Below, one piece after another: positions 44,431 through 55,938 of a stretch of DNA of 64,000 bases. Source of the stretch: Patella vulgata (lineage: Eukaryota; Mollusca; Gastropoda; Patellidae); the NCBI RefSeq assembly GCF_932274485.2, contig NC_065882.2, forward strand, positions 33,884,593-33,948,592, written 5' to 3'. A program made the position numbers and the translations under genes. Position 1 is the first letter of the stretch. Each line of letters starts with the position of its first letter. The notes under the pieces are model-generated. The model saw only the letters and a list, made by a program, of their open reading frames with translations. It was not told the DNA's origin and ran no database searches.

Positions 44431-46900
44431 CTAGACCTGCAAGCAGCACTGAACCGGCTTTCAGGAATCAGACAGGAAGTGTGTCATAAAATAGCCCATT
44501 TATCGAGCTACCAAACGATACTTTGGATGTTTTGATCCGGTCACACCCGACGGTGAAATCCCGATTGTTGCAAGAGTACCGATTTTTTTTACTGTCTTTT
44601 TTTTTTAAAATATCGAATATTTATTTGACTACTTCCTGTTTACGGATCATTATCGGGATAGATTTAACAAGTGGTATGGGAACTTAATTTCCTGTACTAG
44701 AAGTATTAGAACGATCCATTAGACCGTTTTACCTCCCTTATACCATTAGAAGCAGATTTACAGATATAACGATTTTTCGACTTCTTTTCAAAGATTGTGG
44801 CCCTTTTGGACCATTTATACTATATTGAGACTTTTAAATTTGGATTCACACCATAGACCACCGTTAGGACTCTAAGTAACAGAAGTTTAAGAAAGGAAAT
44901 AAGAGAAGTTTTCGAAATAAAAGCGTCTGAATAGGCTCCAAACAGGAAAATAATAGATTTTCAGCGTTCCATTATATATTGCCTAACCCGCGAATTTTTA
45001 CCATTTAGATCTCATAAGATTGTCCATTGTTCGAACTATCCAATGACACTTTAGTTGTTTTGATTCGGTGAAATCTGGCGTAGTAATCACTTTTTTCGCA
45101 AGATCTCCATTTTTTAAATTTTTACGGGTTTTTTTTCTCAAAATATCCGAAATTTTTTCGACTACTTCCGTTTTTTTGATCATTGTCGGGATAGCTTTAA
45201 CAAGTTTGTTTGGTTACCTTACCTTCTGTACAAGAAGTTTCAGAATAATCCATTCTGCTGTTTTCCAAAGAAATCTAAGGATTTTTCAACTTTTTTCCAA
45301 GATTGAGGCTCTTTTTGGACAAGTTATTTTATTTCAATGCTTTTATTGTTGGACTCACGCCATAGCCCACCCATAGGACTCTGCGTTAAAAAAGTTTCAG
45401 AAATATCGGAGTTGTCGTTTTCGAGAAAAAGACGTCTAAAAAGGCTCCAAAAACGGAAAATACTAGATTTTCGCCGTACCACAATTTATTCTCTATCCAT
45501 GGAAATCGTACAATTGAGATGCCATATAGTAGTCCATTAATGGGGCTATCCAACGACACTTTACTTCTTTTGGTCCGGTAATATCTGACCGAGAAATCCA
45601 GCTTTTCGCAAGAGCGACAATTTTTTAACCTTTTTTTTCATTTTTTGAATACTTCCGTTATAGAGATTATTGTCGGAATAGTTTTAATAACCAGTTTGGG
45701 CAATTAAATAGCGACAGGGCTCTGTAATGATATATTACATTATCTGATCAGATAAAATTACCCTGAGAAATCCTATGTTCAAAGGTGCCAAAAATGCAAA
45801 AATGTCAAAATATCGAAAATTAAATTTCAATAACTCAATACATATTATACATCGTTAGAATCGTACTTAAGTCAGCTATCCGAATCTGTAATCTTTTTGT
45901 AAAAATTTGTTTAAATAATAAAGTAATAGAGCATTTTGCAAAATTTCACGATTTTTCGACTTTTTTCGATTTTCAGTCCCTTTTTTATCGTATTCCAGAC
46001 ATTTCAAAGTCTTATTGGATGGCATAATTCACAAGACTATAGAATGGACTCTCGATAGAGAAAGTTAAAAAAAAAGTTGCTGTTAAGATTTCGAGATACA
46101 GGCGTCCAAAAACGCCCCAAATCAGAAAATACTTGATTTTCAGCTTGTCATATTTTGCTGCTTGGTCATAGTATCCGTATAAATTGGGCATCATACGACA
46201 GTCCATTCCTCGGGCCACTCAACGAAAGCTTAATTCGTTTAATCCATTATTACTGGACGGAGAAATCGATTTTTTACCCAAAACACCCATTTTTTGCGTT
46301 TTTTTCGAAATATCTATCATTATTTCGACTACTTCCGCTTTACGGATCGTTGTTGAAATTGCTTTATGCAGCGGTCTGACTATATAGCTTTATGTTCCAG
46401 GACATTTCGAACTATCGATTTATTCTTTCCCAAAAATATATGGGTTGGGCCATGGGCAGAAAATTCGAAAAAAATCGAAAAATAAAGGGCGATAACTCAG
46501 AATGAAAATTATATTTCTGGAATCGGATGGTCTTCATGTATCCAAAAATGTAGGTCAAATTTGAAAATTTTGAAAAATAACAAAAATTGTCTTTTAAACA
46601 AAATTTTTCATTTTTCGAAGGCTAGAAGTCAGCGACGAAGTTTCGAAATTTCGAAATTTTCAACTGCTATCGTCCGAGAAAAGACTCAGGGTTTCTGAAA
46701 ATGTTATTTGTATGAAAATAGGTACAAAATTGACGAAGCTACGGCCGTTTTTTAATTTTTATGCACCGCACGAAATTCGGCCACTTCCGGTCTGCGCAGA
46801 AGTTTCAAAAATAGTTTATCAAGTAGCCACCACATGGTTTCCCAATAGAAAATTAGATCCCATATCGGTATCTGTTACAGGCACTGAGAAATAGGCTCTA
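44431..46900 (+). repeat. Family A repeat, full length (array copy 1)
   Basis: CTAGACCTGC, palindrome CTGC-AA-GCAG, GGCTTTCAGG, then modules to GAGAAATAGGCT and (AAT)n. About 2.47 kb and very similar to the copy at 49075. No terminal hairpin before the next unit. Confidence 0.75.
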
Positions 46901-46935
46901 CCAAAAAAAAATAAAATAATAATAATAAATAATAA

Positions 46936-48826
46936 CTAGAACTGCGAAGCAGTAATGACGGGTTTCACCGGTGCCACGTTACCCTTGAACTTATGTCACT
47001 TCCGGTACCAATGAAACCGTTAAACAGGTTTCCACATAAGCATTGCACACATGAAATAAAATGGACGCAGAAACAACCAAATCCAGCAATCAATTCATTT
47101 GCTACATGTCAGTGATCCTGTCAAAATTACATTACTTCCGGTGATAATGAAAATGTTAAATTGGTTTATGAAATCAGAAACAGCATCATCACATGGTGAA
47201 AATTTTATGTAAATCCTATAATAATTGCCACCTTTATAGACCAAAAACCTTGAAAAATGACTTGTAGAAAATCGCCTATTTCTCTGCAACCGTACAAGTT
47301 AGAAACCATTTTGAGGTATCTGTATGATCGAATGAGTTCATTCTATTTGTTGATTGGAATCAAATATCATAATTTTAAAAACATTACAAATCTGATTCAT
47401 TTGAATAAAATATCTGTTTTGAAGGCTAAAAATACAGTTTTTGCCAAAATGACGTTACTTCCGGTGATAATGAAAATCTTAAATTACTTGTATGAAATCG
47501 TAAATGGCATTATGTATCACACAGTGAAAATTTCATGAAAATCGAATAATAATTGACACTTTTATTGACAAAAGACCTTAAAAAGTGACCTGTTGAAAAT
47601 TGCCTATTTCTCCGCAACTGAACAAGTTAGAAACCATTTTATGATATCTATATAATCGTAAGGGTTCATTGTATTAGTTGATTTGAATCAAATATCAAAA
47701 TTTTAAACAAAAAACAAATATGACTCATTTGAATAAATTACTGGTTTCGAAGGCTATAAATACAATTTTTGCCCAAATTACGTCATTTCCGGTGATATTG
47801 AAAATGTTAAATTGGTTTGACCTAGTTAAAATTGACATTACACATCAAATGGTGTCACTTTTATGAAAATCGAATAATAATTGACTCTTTTACAGGCAAA
47901 CTAGCGTAAAAAGTGACTCATGCATAATTTCCAATTTCTCGGCAACTGCGGATATTACAAATTAATTTTCACATACATTCTCTCAATATAGATTATTGCA
48001 ACGAGTTTATGAAAGTTACGAAGTAATATTTTAAAATATGAAAACGCTGGATGGGTTGTAAATAGCTTAATTTTACACCTTTTTTCACCTTTTAATCGAA
48101 ATAGCCCGAAAACGGAATCGAAATTAAAAAAACTGGGCACAACATTTTTTGTGCCTTTAAAGGGCGCACCCTTTCAGTTATACCAGTTGTTCTCTATCGG
48201 GAACAAAAAAAATGGGAATTGAGACAACAGGGTATATGAACTTTGTTTTATACAAATCGAAAAATAAATAATTAATCTAGGAATGAAAAACTGAATTAGC
48301 CAATGGCGGCCAAGGAATATTACGGAGACAAATTTTTTTTAGATTTTTGCTCAAGTCAGATGACTCGTTAATTTTGTGTAAAGCACGACTAAAAAATATT
48401 CATAAATAAAAAAGTTTTTTGTAAAAAATTTAATTTTCGAAATTTGGCGCCTAATATCTGTGAAGATTTGCCGAAAATCAAAAATCAAAAGTAGCATAGC
48501 TATGTGCCCTGTGTCCGGCTATGCCAAAATGTATCGAAAGTTAAAATCCAATGATTATTGTTAAAATTACTGCGATATTTCTAAAAACGATAGCTTCGGT
48601 GATTTCGGACATTTCGCATTGTCGCAGAACGATCAAAATAGCTTTATCCTCTAAGTCACACCCACTTTTCCAGTAAAACCGAAGAAATCGTAACGATCCG
48701 ACAAGGAGTTGCTGAGATCTAATCAAAATAATTTGGAATAATAATAATAATAATAATAAGAAGAAGAATAATAATCTTAACAAAAACAATAGTGTTTCAC
48801 ACAAGCTACGCAGTGTGAAACCCTAA
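46936..48826 (+). repeat. Family B repeat, full length (array)
   Basis: CTAGAACTGC, palindrome CTGC-GAA-GCAG, GGGTTTCACCGG, three modules plus tail. It ends at the hairpin 48794-48821 (GTTTCACAC / GTGTGAAAC, loop AAGCTACGCA) and CTAA at 48823-48826. 1,891 bp, uninterrupted; the best reference copy in the window. Confidence 0.8.
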
Positions 48827-49074
48827 TAATTTTAGTAATCACAATAGGCTTTCAGACAAAAGTCTGAAAGCCTAATAATAATTTTAGTAATCACAATAGG
48901 CTTTCAGACGAAAGTCTGAAAGCCTAATAAATAATAATAATTTTAGTAATCACAATAAATCAATAAATAATAATAATTTTAGTAATCACAATAGGCTTTC
49001 AGACAAAAGTCTGAAAGCCTAATAATAATTTTAGTAATTACAATAGGCTTTCAGACAAAAGTCTAAAAGGCTAA
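48827..49074 (+). repeat. Cluster of four family A terminal hairpins
   Basis: Units of ATTTTAGTAATCACAATA + hairpin + CCTAATAA repeat. Hairpins at 48847-48872, 48899-48924, 48994-49019 and 49046-49071 have arms GGCTTTCAGAC/GTCTGAAAGCC and loops AAAA or GAAA; the fourth is imperfect (GTCTAAAAGG). One spacer (48925-48975) has an extra hairpin-less unit. The last is followed directly by the family A start. Confidence 0.85.
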
Positions 49075-51560
49075 CTAGACCTGCAAGTAGCACTGAACCG
49101 GCTTTCAGGAATCATACAGGAAGTGTGTCATACAATAGCCCATTTATCGAGCTACCAAACGATACTTTAGATGTTTTGATCCGGTCACACCCGACGGTGA
49201 AATCCCGATTGTTGCAAGAGCACCGATTTTTTTTTACTGTCTTTTTTTTTTAAATATCGAATATTTATTTGACTACTTCCTGTTTACGGATCATTATCGG
49301 GATAGATTTAACAAGTGGTATGGGAACTTAATTTCCTGTACCAGAAGTTTCAGAAAGATCCATTGGACAGTTTTACCTCCCTTATACCATTAGAAGCAGA
49401 TTTACAGATATAACGATTTTTCGACTTCTTTTCAAAGATTGTGGCCCTTTTGGACCGTTTATACTATATTGAGGCTTTTAAATTTGGATTCACACCATAG
49501 ACCAACGTTATGACTCTAAGTAACAGAAGTTTAAGAAAGGAAATAAGAGAAGTTTAAGAAATGAAAGCGTCTGAATAGGCTCCAAAAAGGAAAGTAATAG
49601 ATTTTCAGCGTTCCATTATATATTGCCTAACCCGCGAATTTTTACCATTTAGATCTCATAAGATTGTCCATTGTTCGAACTATCCAATGACACTTTAGTT
49701 GTTTTGATTCGGTGAAATCTGGCGAGTAATCACTTTTTTCGCAAGATCTCCATTTTTTTTAAAAACTTTTGTTCACGTTTTTTTTTTCTCAAAATATCCG
49801 AAATTTTTTTCGACTACTTCCGTTTTTTTGATCATTGTCGGGATAGCTTTAACAAGTTGTTTGGTTACCTTACCTTCTCTACAAGAAGTTTCAGAATAAT
49901 CCATTCAGCTGTTTTCCAAAGAAAGAAAATTAGAAGATCATTTTCAGTAATGTAAGGATTTTTCAACTTTTTTCCAAGATTGATTCTCTTTTTGGACAAC
50001 TTATGTTATTTAAATGCTTTTATTGTTGGACTCACGCCATAGCCCACCCATAGGACTCTGCGTTAAAACAGTTTTTGAAAAATCGGAGTTGTCGTTTTCG
50101 AGAAAAAGACGTCTAAAAAGGCTCCAAAAACGGAAAATACTAGATTTTCGGCGTACCACAATTTATTTTCTAACCATCGAAATTGTACCATTGAGATGCC
50201 ATATAATAGTCCATTAATGGGACTATCCAAAGACACTTTACTTCTTTTGGTCCGGTAATATTTGACCGAGAAATCCAGCTTTTTGCAAGGGGGACAATTT
50301 TTTAACCTTTTTTTTTTTTTAGTTTTAATAACCAGTTTGGGAAATTAAATAGCGGCAGGGCTCTGTAATGATATATTACATTATCTGATCAGATAAAATG
50401 ACCCTGAGAAATCCTATGTTCAAAGGTGCCAAAAATGCAAAAATGTCAAAATATCGAAAATTAAATTTCAATAACTCAATACATATTATACATCGTTAGA
50501 ATCGTAATTAGGTCAGCTATCTGAATCTGTAATCTTTTTGTAAAAATTTGTTTAAATAATAAAGTAATAGAGCATTTTGCAAAATTTCACGATTTTTCGA
50601 CTTTTTTCGATTTTCAGTCCCTTTTTTATCGTATTCCAGACATTTCAAAGTCTTATTGGATGGCATAATTCACAAGACTATCGAATGGACTCTCGATAGA
50701 GAAAGTTAAAAGAAAAGTTGCGGTTAAGATTTCGAGATACAGGGGTCGAAAAACGCCCCAAATCCGAAAATACTTGATTTTCAGCTTGTCATATTTTGCT
50801 GCTTGGTCATAGTATCCGTATAAATTGGGCATCATATGACAGTCCATTCCTCAGGCCACTCAACGAAAGCTTAATTCGTTTAATCCATTGATATTGGACG
50901 GAGAAATCGAGTTTTTCCCCAAAACACCCATTTTTTGCATTTTTTTCGAAATATCTATCATTATTTCGACTACTTCCGGTTTCCGGATCGTTTTTGAAAT
51001 TGCTTTATGCAGCGGTCTGACTATATAGCTTTATGTTCCAGGAATTTCAGAACTATCGATTTATCCTTTCCCAAAAATATAATGGTTGGGAAATGGGCAG
51101 AAAATTCGAAAAAAATCGAAAAATAAAGGGCGATAACTCGGAATTAAAATTATATTTCTGGAATTGGATGGTCTTCAGGTATCCAAAAATGTAGGTCAAA
51201 TTTGAAAATTTTGAAAAATAACAAAAATTGTGTTTTAAACAAAATTTTTCATTTTTCGAACGCTAGAAGTCAGCGACGAAGTTTCCAAATTTCGAAATTT
51301 TCAACTGCTATCGTCCGAGAAAAGACTCAGGGTTTCTGAAAATGTCATTTGTATGAAAATAGGTACAGAATTGGCGAAGCTACGGCCGTTTTTTAATTTT
51401 TATGCACCGCACGAAATTCGGCCACTTCCAGTCGACGCAGAAGTTTCAAAAATAGTTTATCAAGTAGCCACTACATGTTTTCCAGATAGAAAATTAGGTC
51501 CCATATCGGTATCTGTTACAGGCACTGAGAAATAGGATATGGCAAAAAAAAAAAAAAAAT
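49075..51560 (+). repeat. Family A repeat, full length (array copy 2)
   Basis: Same layout as 44431-46900 and close to identical over long stretches (for example GACTACTTCCTGTTTACGGA and AAGTGGTATGGGAACTTAAT in both). Small indels differ. Ends GAGAAATAGGATATGGC + A-run + (AAT)n. Confidence 0.75.
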
Positions 51561-51785
51561 AATAATAAATAATAATAATTTTAGTAATCACAATAGGCTT
51601 TCAGACAAAAGTCTGAAAGCCTAATAAATAATAATAATTTTAGTAATCACAATAGGCTTTCAGACAAAATTCTGAAAGCCTAATAATAATTTTAGTAATC
51701 TCAATAGGCTTTCAGACGAAAGTCTGAAAGCCTAATAATTTTAGTAATCTTAATAGGCTTTCAGACGAAAGTCTGAAAGCCTAAT
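51561..51785 (+). repeat. Second cluster of four family A terminal hairpins
   Basis: Hairpins at 51596-51621, 51655-51680, 51707-51732 and 51756-51781, each preceded by TTTTAGTAATC(A/T)(C/T)AATA and followed by CTAATAAT. Loops are AAAA, AAAA, GAAA and GAAA. Spacing is 49-59 bp. Confidence 0.85.
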
Positions 51786-51846
51786 AATAATAATCTTAAC
51801 AAAAACAATAGCGTTTCACACAAGCTACGCAGTGTGAAACCCTAAT
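51786..51846 (+). repeat. Single family B terminal hairpin unit
   Basis: TCTTAACAAAAACAATAGC + hairpin GTTTCACAC/GTGTGAAAC (51813-51840) + CCTAAT, standing without a family B body directly after the A hairpins. Confidence 0.8.
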
Positions 51847-51847
51847 A

Positions 51848-54470
51848 ATGTAGTTATTTATTATTTACTGTGGTCGATGATGTTTGTTTGTTAAGTATTC
51901 CCATTTTTTGCAAGAATCGTTATTTAAATTAAGTTCTAAATTCGCTTTCAATAAAAAATACGATAAGAAACTTTCTTTACATGGAAGATTTTCCGATAAT
52001 TTTGATTTCAATATATAGTATTTTGTTAATATGATTGCATGATTCAAGAATAGTATTTGGTTAGGATCGTTAAATTTTGATAGGTGGTCATTTGAATCGT
52101 ATAAGCCAAAATGTATTACAGAGGGGAAAAGATTACTATAAATGTTATTTATACTCAGGATATTGTGAAGTATTTTCCATAACATTTGTGAGTAAGAGCA
52201 GTAAATAAATAGATGATTAACGATTTCGATGCTTGATTGACAAAATTCGCATAATGTTGTAGACACTTTACCAAATTTGTATAATTTAGAATTTGTGTAT
52301 ATTATCCTGTGGTATGTATTTGTATTGAAACATTCTAGTTTTTGTGCCTATGCATGACAAATTTATCAGTTTGAATATTGATTTGCTTGTAATGTCGTCA
52401 ATTGTACTCCCTAGTTCGTCTTCCATTTTGTATATCGAGTTGGGTTTAATGAAGTCTGAGTTTATTCGTTTGTAATATACATCTCTTGGTTTTAAATCTT
52501 CATGGTTCATCTTATAAAATTGTTTCAAATTGTTCATAATGTTGTTTTGTATCATTGTTTTGTAGTCGTTTTTGTTACAGTTATGGATTCCATTATCGTC
52601 TGAAAGAGTGTTTTTATTTATTTTTAAGCAGTTTGTTTTATATGTGTTCGAAATACATTTTCTATAACCACACACTGTCAGGTGATCATTTTGTGTATTT
52701 AATTCTAACGGAGAATTGATTATGTAAGCTACAAATAATGTATTATACTTTTGTATTAGGGTTTTATTATAGTTATCTTTTGTTACTAAAGTTTTATTCA
52801 TGTATATTACTTGGTTTTGTAGTTGTATATGTTGATCTATTTTACTGTTATATATTTTAAACCAATTGGAGAGTAGTTGTGTATAAAATGGTGAGAATAT
52901 TGTAATCTGTTTTTGATCATAGTTACCGGATAATAATAATAAAGGGGTCATGAGGAGATATAGCGAAAGAGAAAATATCGTACCAAAGCTGCTGTTTTGG
53001 CTGAATATGTTTTTTATCCAGAGAAAGGATTTACATGTTATATGTTCCTTTAAGTTCACCATTTTAAGCATAATCCTTACATATGACCTCACGCTTGATG
53101 TTGTCCTTACCATTCCATAAGAACAGATAAAATCTCGTATTGAATTCATTGATAGTTTTTTCAGGTATAAATAAGGATTGTAATTGATGTGATAGCATAG
53201 AGAGGCAAAAAAAAATTATAATGATAATTTTACCACTTAATGAGAGGTTTCTGAAAGACTATTTGTTGTTTAACATGTTTTTTATGTGTTCTAGTTTATT
53301 GTCAAAGTTAAGTCTGTTTCGGAGGTTTGTGTTAAATGAGAAGAAAATTCCCAATTTATATGGCTGTAGAATTTACTGTCAAATTGAAATTTATTGCAAG
53401 CTGATTTAATTTTTTACTGCTCGAGTTTAGATTATAGGCTTCAGTTTTAGAGTAGTTGACAGGAAGACCAGAAATCAGCTTGAATCGATTTAAAACTTCT
53501 ATACGGTGACGTCATGACTTAAAGTCCTTTAGCAAACAGGTAAGATCATCAGCGAAAGCAACAATTTTAGCACTGTTTTGTCCAAAACTTATCCCTGTGA
53601 TGTTCCCGTCGTTTCTTATACATTCGCATAACGTTTCAATAATTAAATTAAATCGATTTGCTGACACCGGATCCCCTTGTATTACCCCGCTTAAAATCGG
53701 AAAATATTTGGTAGTGTACCCATTGTTTATTACAGCACATTCTATGTTTGTGTATAGAGTCTTAATCCAACATATAAATTTTCTTTTGACGCCAAAATGG
53801 TGTAATACTTTAAACATATATGAATGGGAGATGGAATCGAAAGCTTTACTGAAATCCACTGCCAACAGAAAGCCTGTAATACGCCTTTGTTGAGCTAGGG
53901 AAAGGCAGTCGTCTAGAATTCCAATATTTTCATAAATATGTCTTCCAGGCACAAATGCCGATTGATTGGGATGAATTAGTTTTTCTAAAAAAGTTCTCAA
54001 TCTAATGCATAGCGCTTTACTGGCTATTTTATATCAACATTTATTAAGGTAATGAGCCTCCAGTTATTTAACTCGTATTTGCATTTATTGGGTTTAGGCA
54101 GAAGTTTGATGATAGATTGCCGTTGGATAACTGAAAAGGAGCCGTTTTCAAATCAGAACAAGATGTTTGATTACTGGCCAAAAACAGGAGTAGAACTCTG
54201 GAGTCTAGCAGTCGTTTCCTTGTGAAGTTCCATTTTGAAACGAGTTAATCTCCTTTTGACACTCCTGATCATCTAACTTGTGCCGGAGACAGTCTGCTTC
54301 ATAATCCTCAAGTTGTGACAGAGAGGGATTAGTTTTATCAATAAATTTTTCGATGCCACTTAGTTTTGTTACCTTTTCTTAATATAAATTTTTGTAATAT
54401 ATTTCTATTTCACCCATTATTTGATTAATATTTTGGATAAGTTTATCGTTAACTTTCAATTTTTCTGCAC
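51848..54470 (-). mobile_element. Tx1/L1-like LINE, 5'-truncated
   Basis: Minus-strand ORF2 remnant of about 2.6 kb. Reading leftwards: RT at 53512-54000 (HPNQSAFVPGRHIYENIGIL, LLAVDFSKAFDSISHSYMF, SGVIQGDPVSANRFNL, AFADDLTCLL); the post-RT region at 52286-53149; and the C-terminal Cys/His region at 51865-52266 (TTLCEFCQSSIEIVNHLFIY then CSYSQMLWKIL). The VPGR.I.ENI form and the C-terminal CxxC...H...C motif are typical of the L1/Tx1 group. The endonuclease is lost to 5' truncation and several frame changes separate the parts. Its 3' end meets the AAT tract after the B hairpin; its 5' end meets a family B tail at about 54470. Confidence 0.82.
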
Positions 54471-55221
54471 ATTTTGTTGGGGCATTCATCTAGATCTATT
54501 AGATTTGTAAAAAAAATAACATTTGCTGTCGAAAAGGTGAGTCAAATCCTGTGCCGACAGAAAACTTTACCGGTAATAAAAAAATTGAGAATTTGCAACA
54601 TGAAATTTGTTTTGTAAATGTTTTCATTACTGACAAAAGAAAAAATATGCGACAACCCTTGTTGACTGCTCGGATGACTTAGCTGCTGTGGGCCTATGTT
54701 TTGTTGCCTGGCATCCTATCTTTTTAGTTTTATTTTGAAAGGGGAGATAAGTTATAAACTTTCTAAAGACATTGTTAAAGTCCGATCAGTAAGATCTGCT
54801 TGCCGTAACATTTCAAATTTCATGAAAATCTTGCTAATAGTAAAAAAGTTGTCCAAGTTGGATTTTACTTTCGGGATGAAATAAATGTCAATTACGTAAT
54901 TTTCGATATTTGAAAATTATGAATATCAGTTTTAAACTAGGTTTGTCAATGTACACAAAGAAAATAAAATTAGTAGACTAAAAATAGCCATCGTCTATTC
55001 TTGGTGGATGTAGTAGGTCAATGTTTCAGAAAGATCCTGTGGTTAGATGCTGAGATATAAGATTCGCAGGAACCCCCCCCCCACACACACACACACTCGC
55101 ACACACACGCGCACACACAAAAATACTAATAGTAATTTAACAAAGACAATAATAGTATTAATAATCAGAACAAAGATGCTAGTGTTTCACAAGCTTCGCA
55201 GTGTGAACCCTAAATCATAAT
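54470..55221 (+). repeat. Mixed family B and C remnants, plus microsatellite
   Basis: A family B tail (TTTGTTGGGGCATTCATCTA, GAAAACTTTACCGGTA), then a family C 3' end (GCTGTGGGCCTATG, TTGTTGCCTGGCA) near 54690. A C-run and (AC)n microsatellite lies at 55074-55120, and a decayed B-type hairpin (GTTTCAC...GTGTGAAC) near 55175-55205. Confidence 0.6.
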
Positions 55222-55454
55222 CTGGGGGGTTGGATAGCCGAACGGTTAGCATCATAATGTCTGTCGTTGAGTCAACTGGCGTGGTTTCGATTCCCCGGTT
55301 GCCTGTCCAACCTCGTTGGTTTTCTCCAGCCCCCCCCCCCCCCCCCACTGCTAAAAACCCCTACGCGCAAGTGAATTATTGAAATAAAATTGAACCATAT
55401 GTTAGTACCGAAATGACCTAGTTTGTTAAACCCCATTTCTCTCTCTCTCTCTCT
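55222..55454 (+). mobile_element. SINE family 2, internally deleted
   Basis: The head (GATAGCCGAACGGTTAGC; B box GGTTTCGATTCCC) and tail (ATGACCTAGTTTG, GTTAAACCCCATTTC, (TC)n) are present, with deletions in the head and body and a C-run at 55330-55346. Likely target repeat ATAATC at both sides. Confidence 0.8.
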
Positions 55455-55464
55455 AATAATAATC

Positions 55465-55935
55465 AGTGTTTGACACCGAAACTGTTTGAAATCCTAATAA
55501 TGAAAATATAAATTGCCTTCATCAATAGGGTTAAGAAATAATAGGTTTGCCAAATATCACGAAGTTGGTAATTACTTTGTGATGTTGAAATTGAATTGCA
55601 ATTAATAACCCAGTAAAATGACAATTTTGATTAGATTGAAAGCTGTATAAGGCTTAAACAAATCTTGTTGACAAAAATGATTGAAAGTGGTTGAAATAGT
55701 AAGTATTTTGAGATGATCGAGGAAGAAATATCTTTGATGAGTCAAAACAATGTGGAAGGTGACAGTCATTATTCCTACTGAAGCATAGTTAAGATAGTGA
55801 GAGAAGTTTTATTTTAATCATTTCAAATGACTTTGTGTTATTGACCTTTAATAGAAAATCCAATGTAAAATTGTGCTTTCTTGTTATTTCAGAAAGCTTT
55901 AAATGTGGGAGTTCACTCGTATAAATTGGTATTGG

Positions 55936-55938
<3 letters not shown>
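55465..55938. other. Intronic sequence ahead of the third POLQ exon
   Basis: AT-rich, without recognised repeats or ORFs. Confidence 0.35.

Noticed and set aside
48827-51785. Regularly spaced palindromic repeats resembling a CRISPR array
   Set aside because: The window is clearly eukaryotic; the 'spacers' are the same AT-rich sequence each time, and the units match the terminal hairpin of family A.
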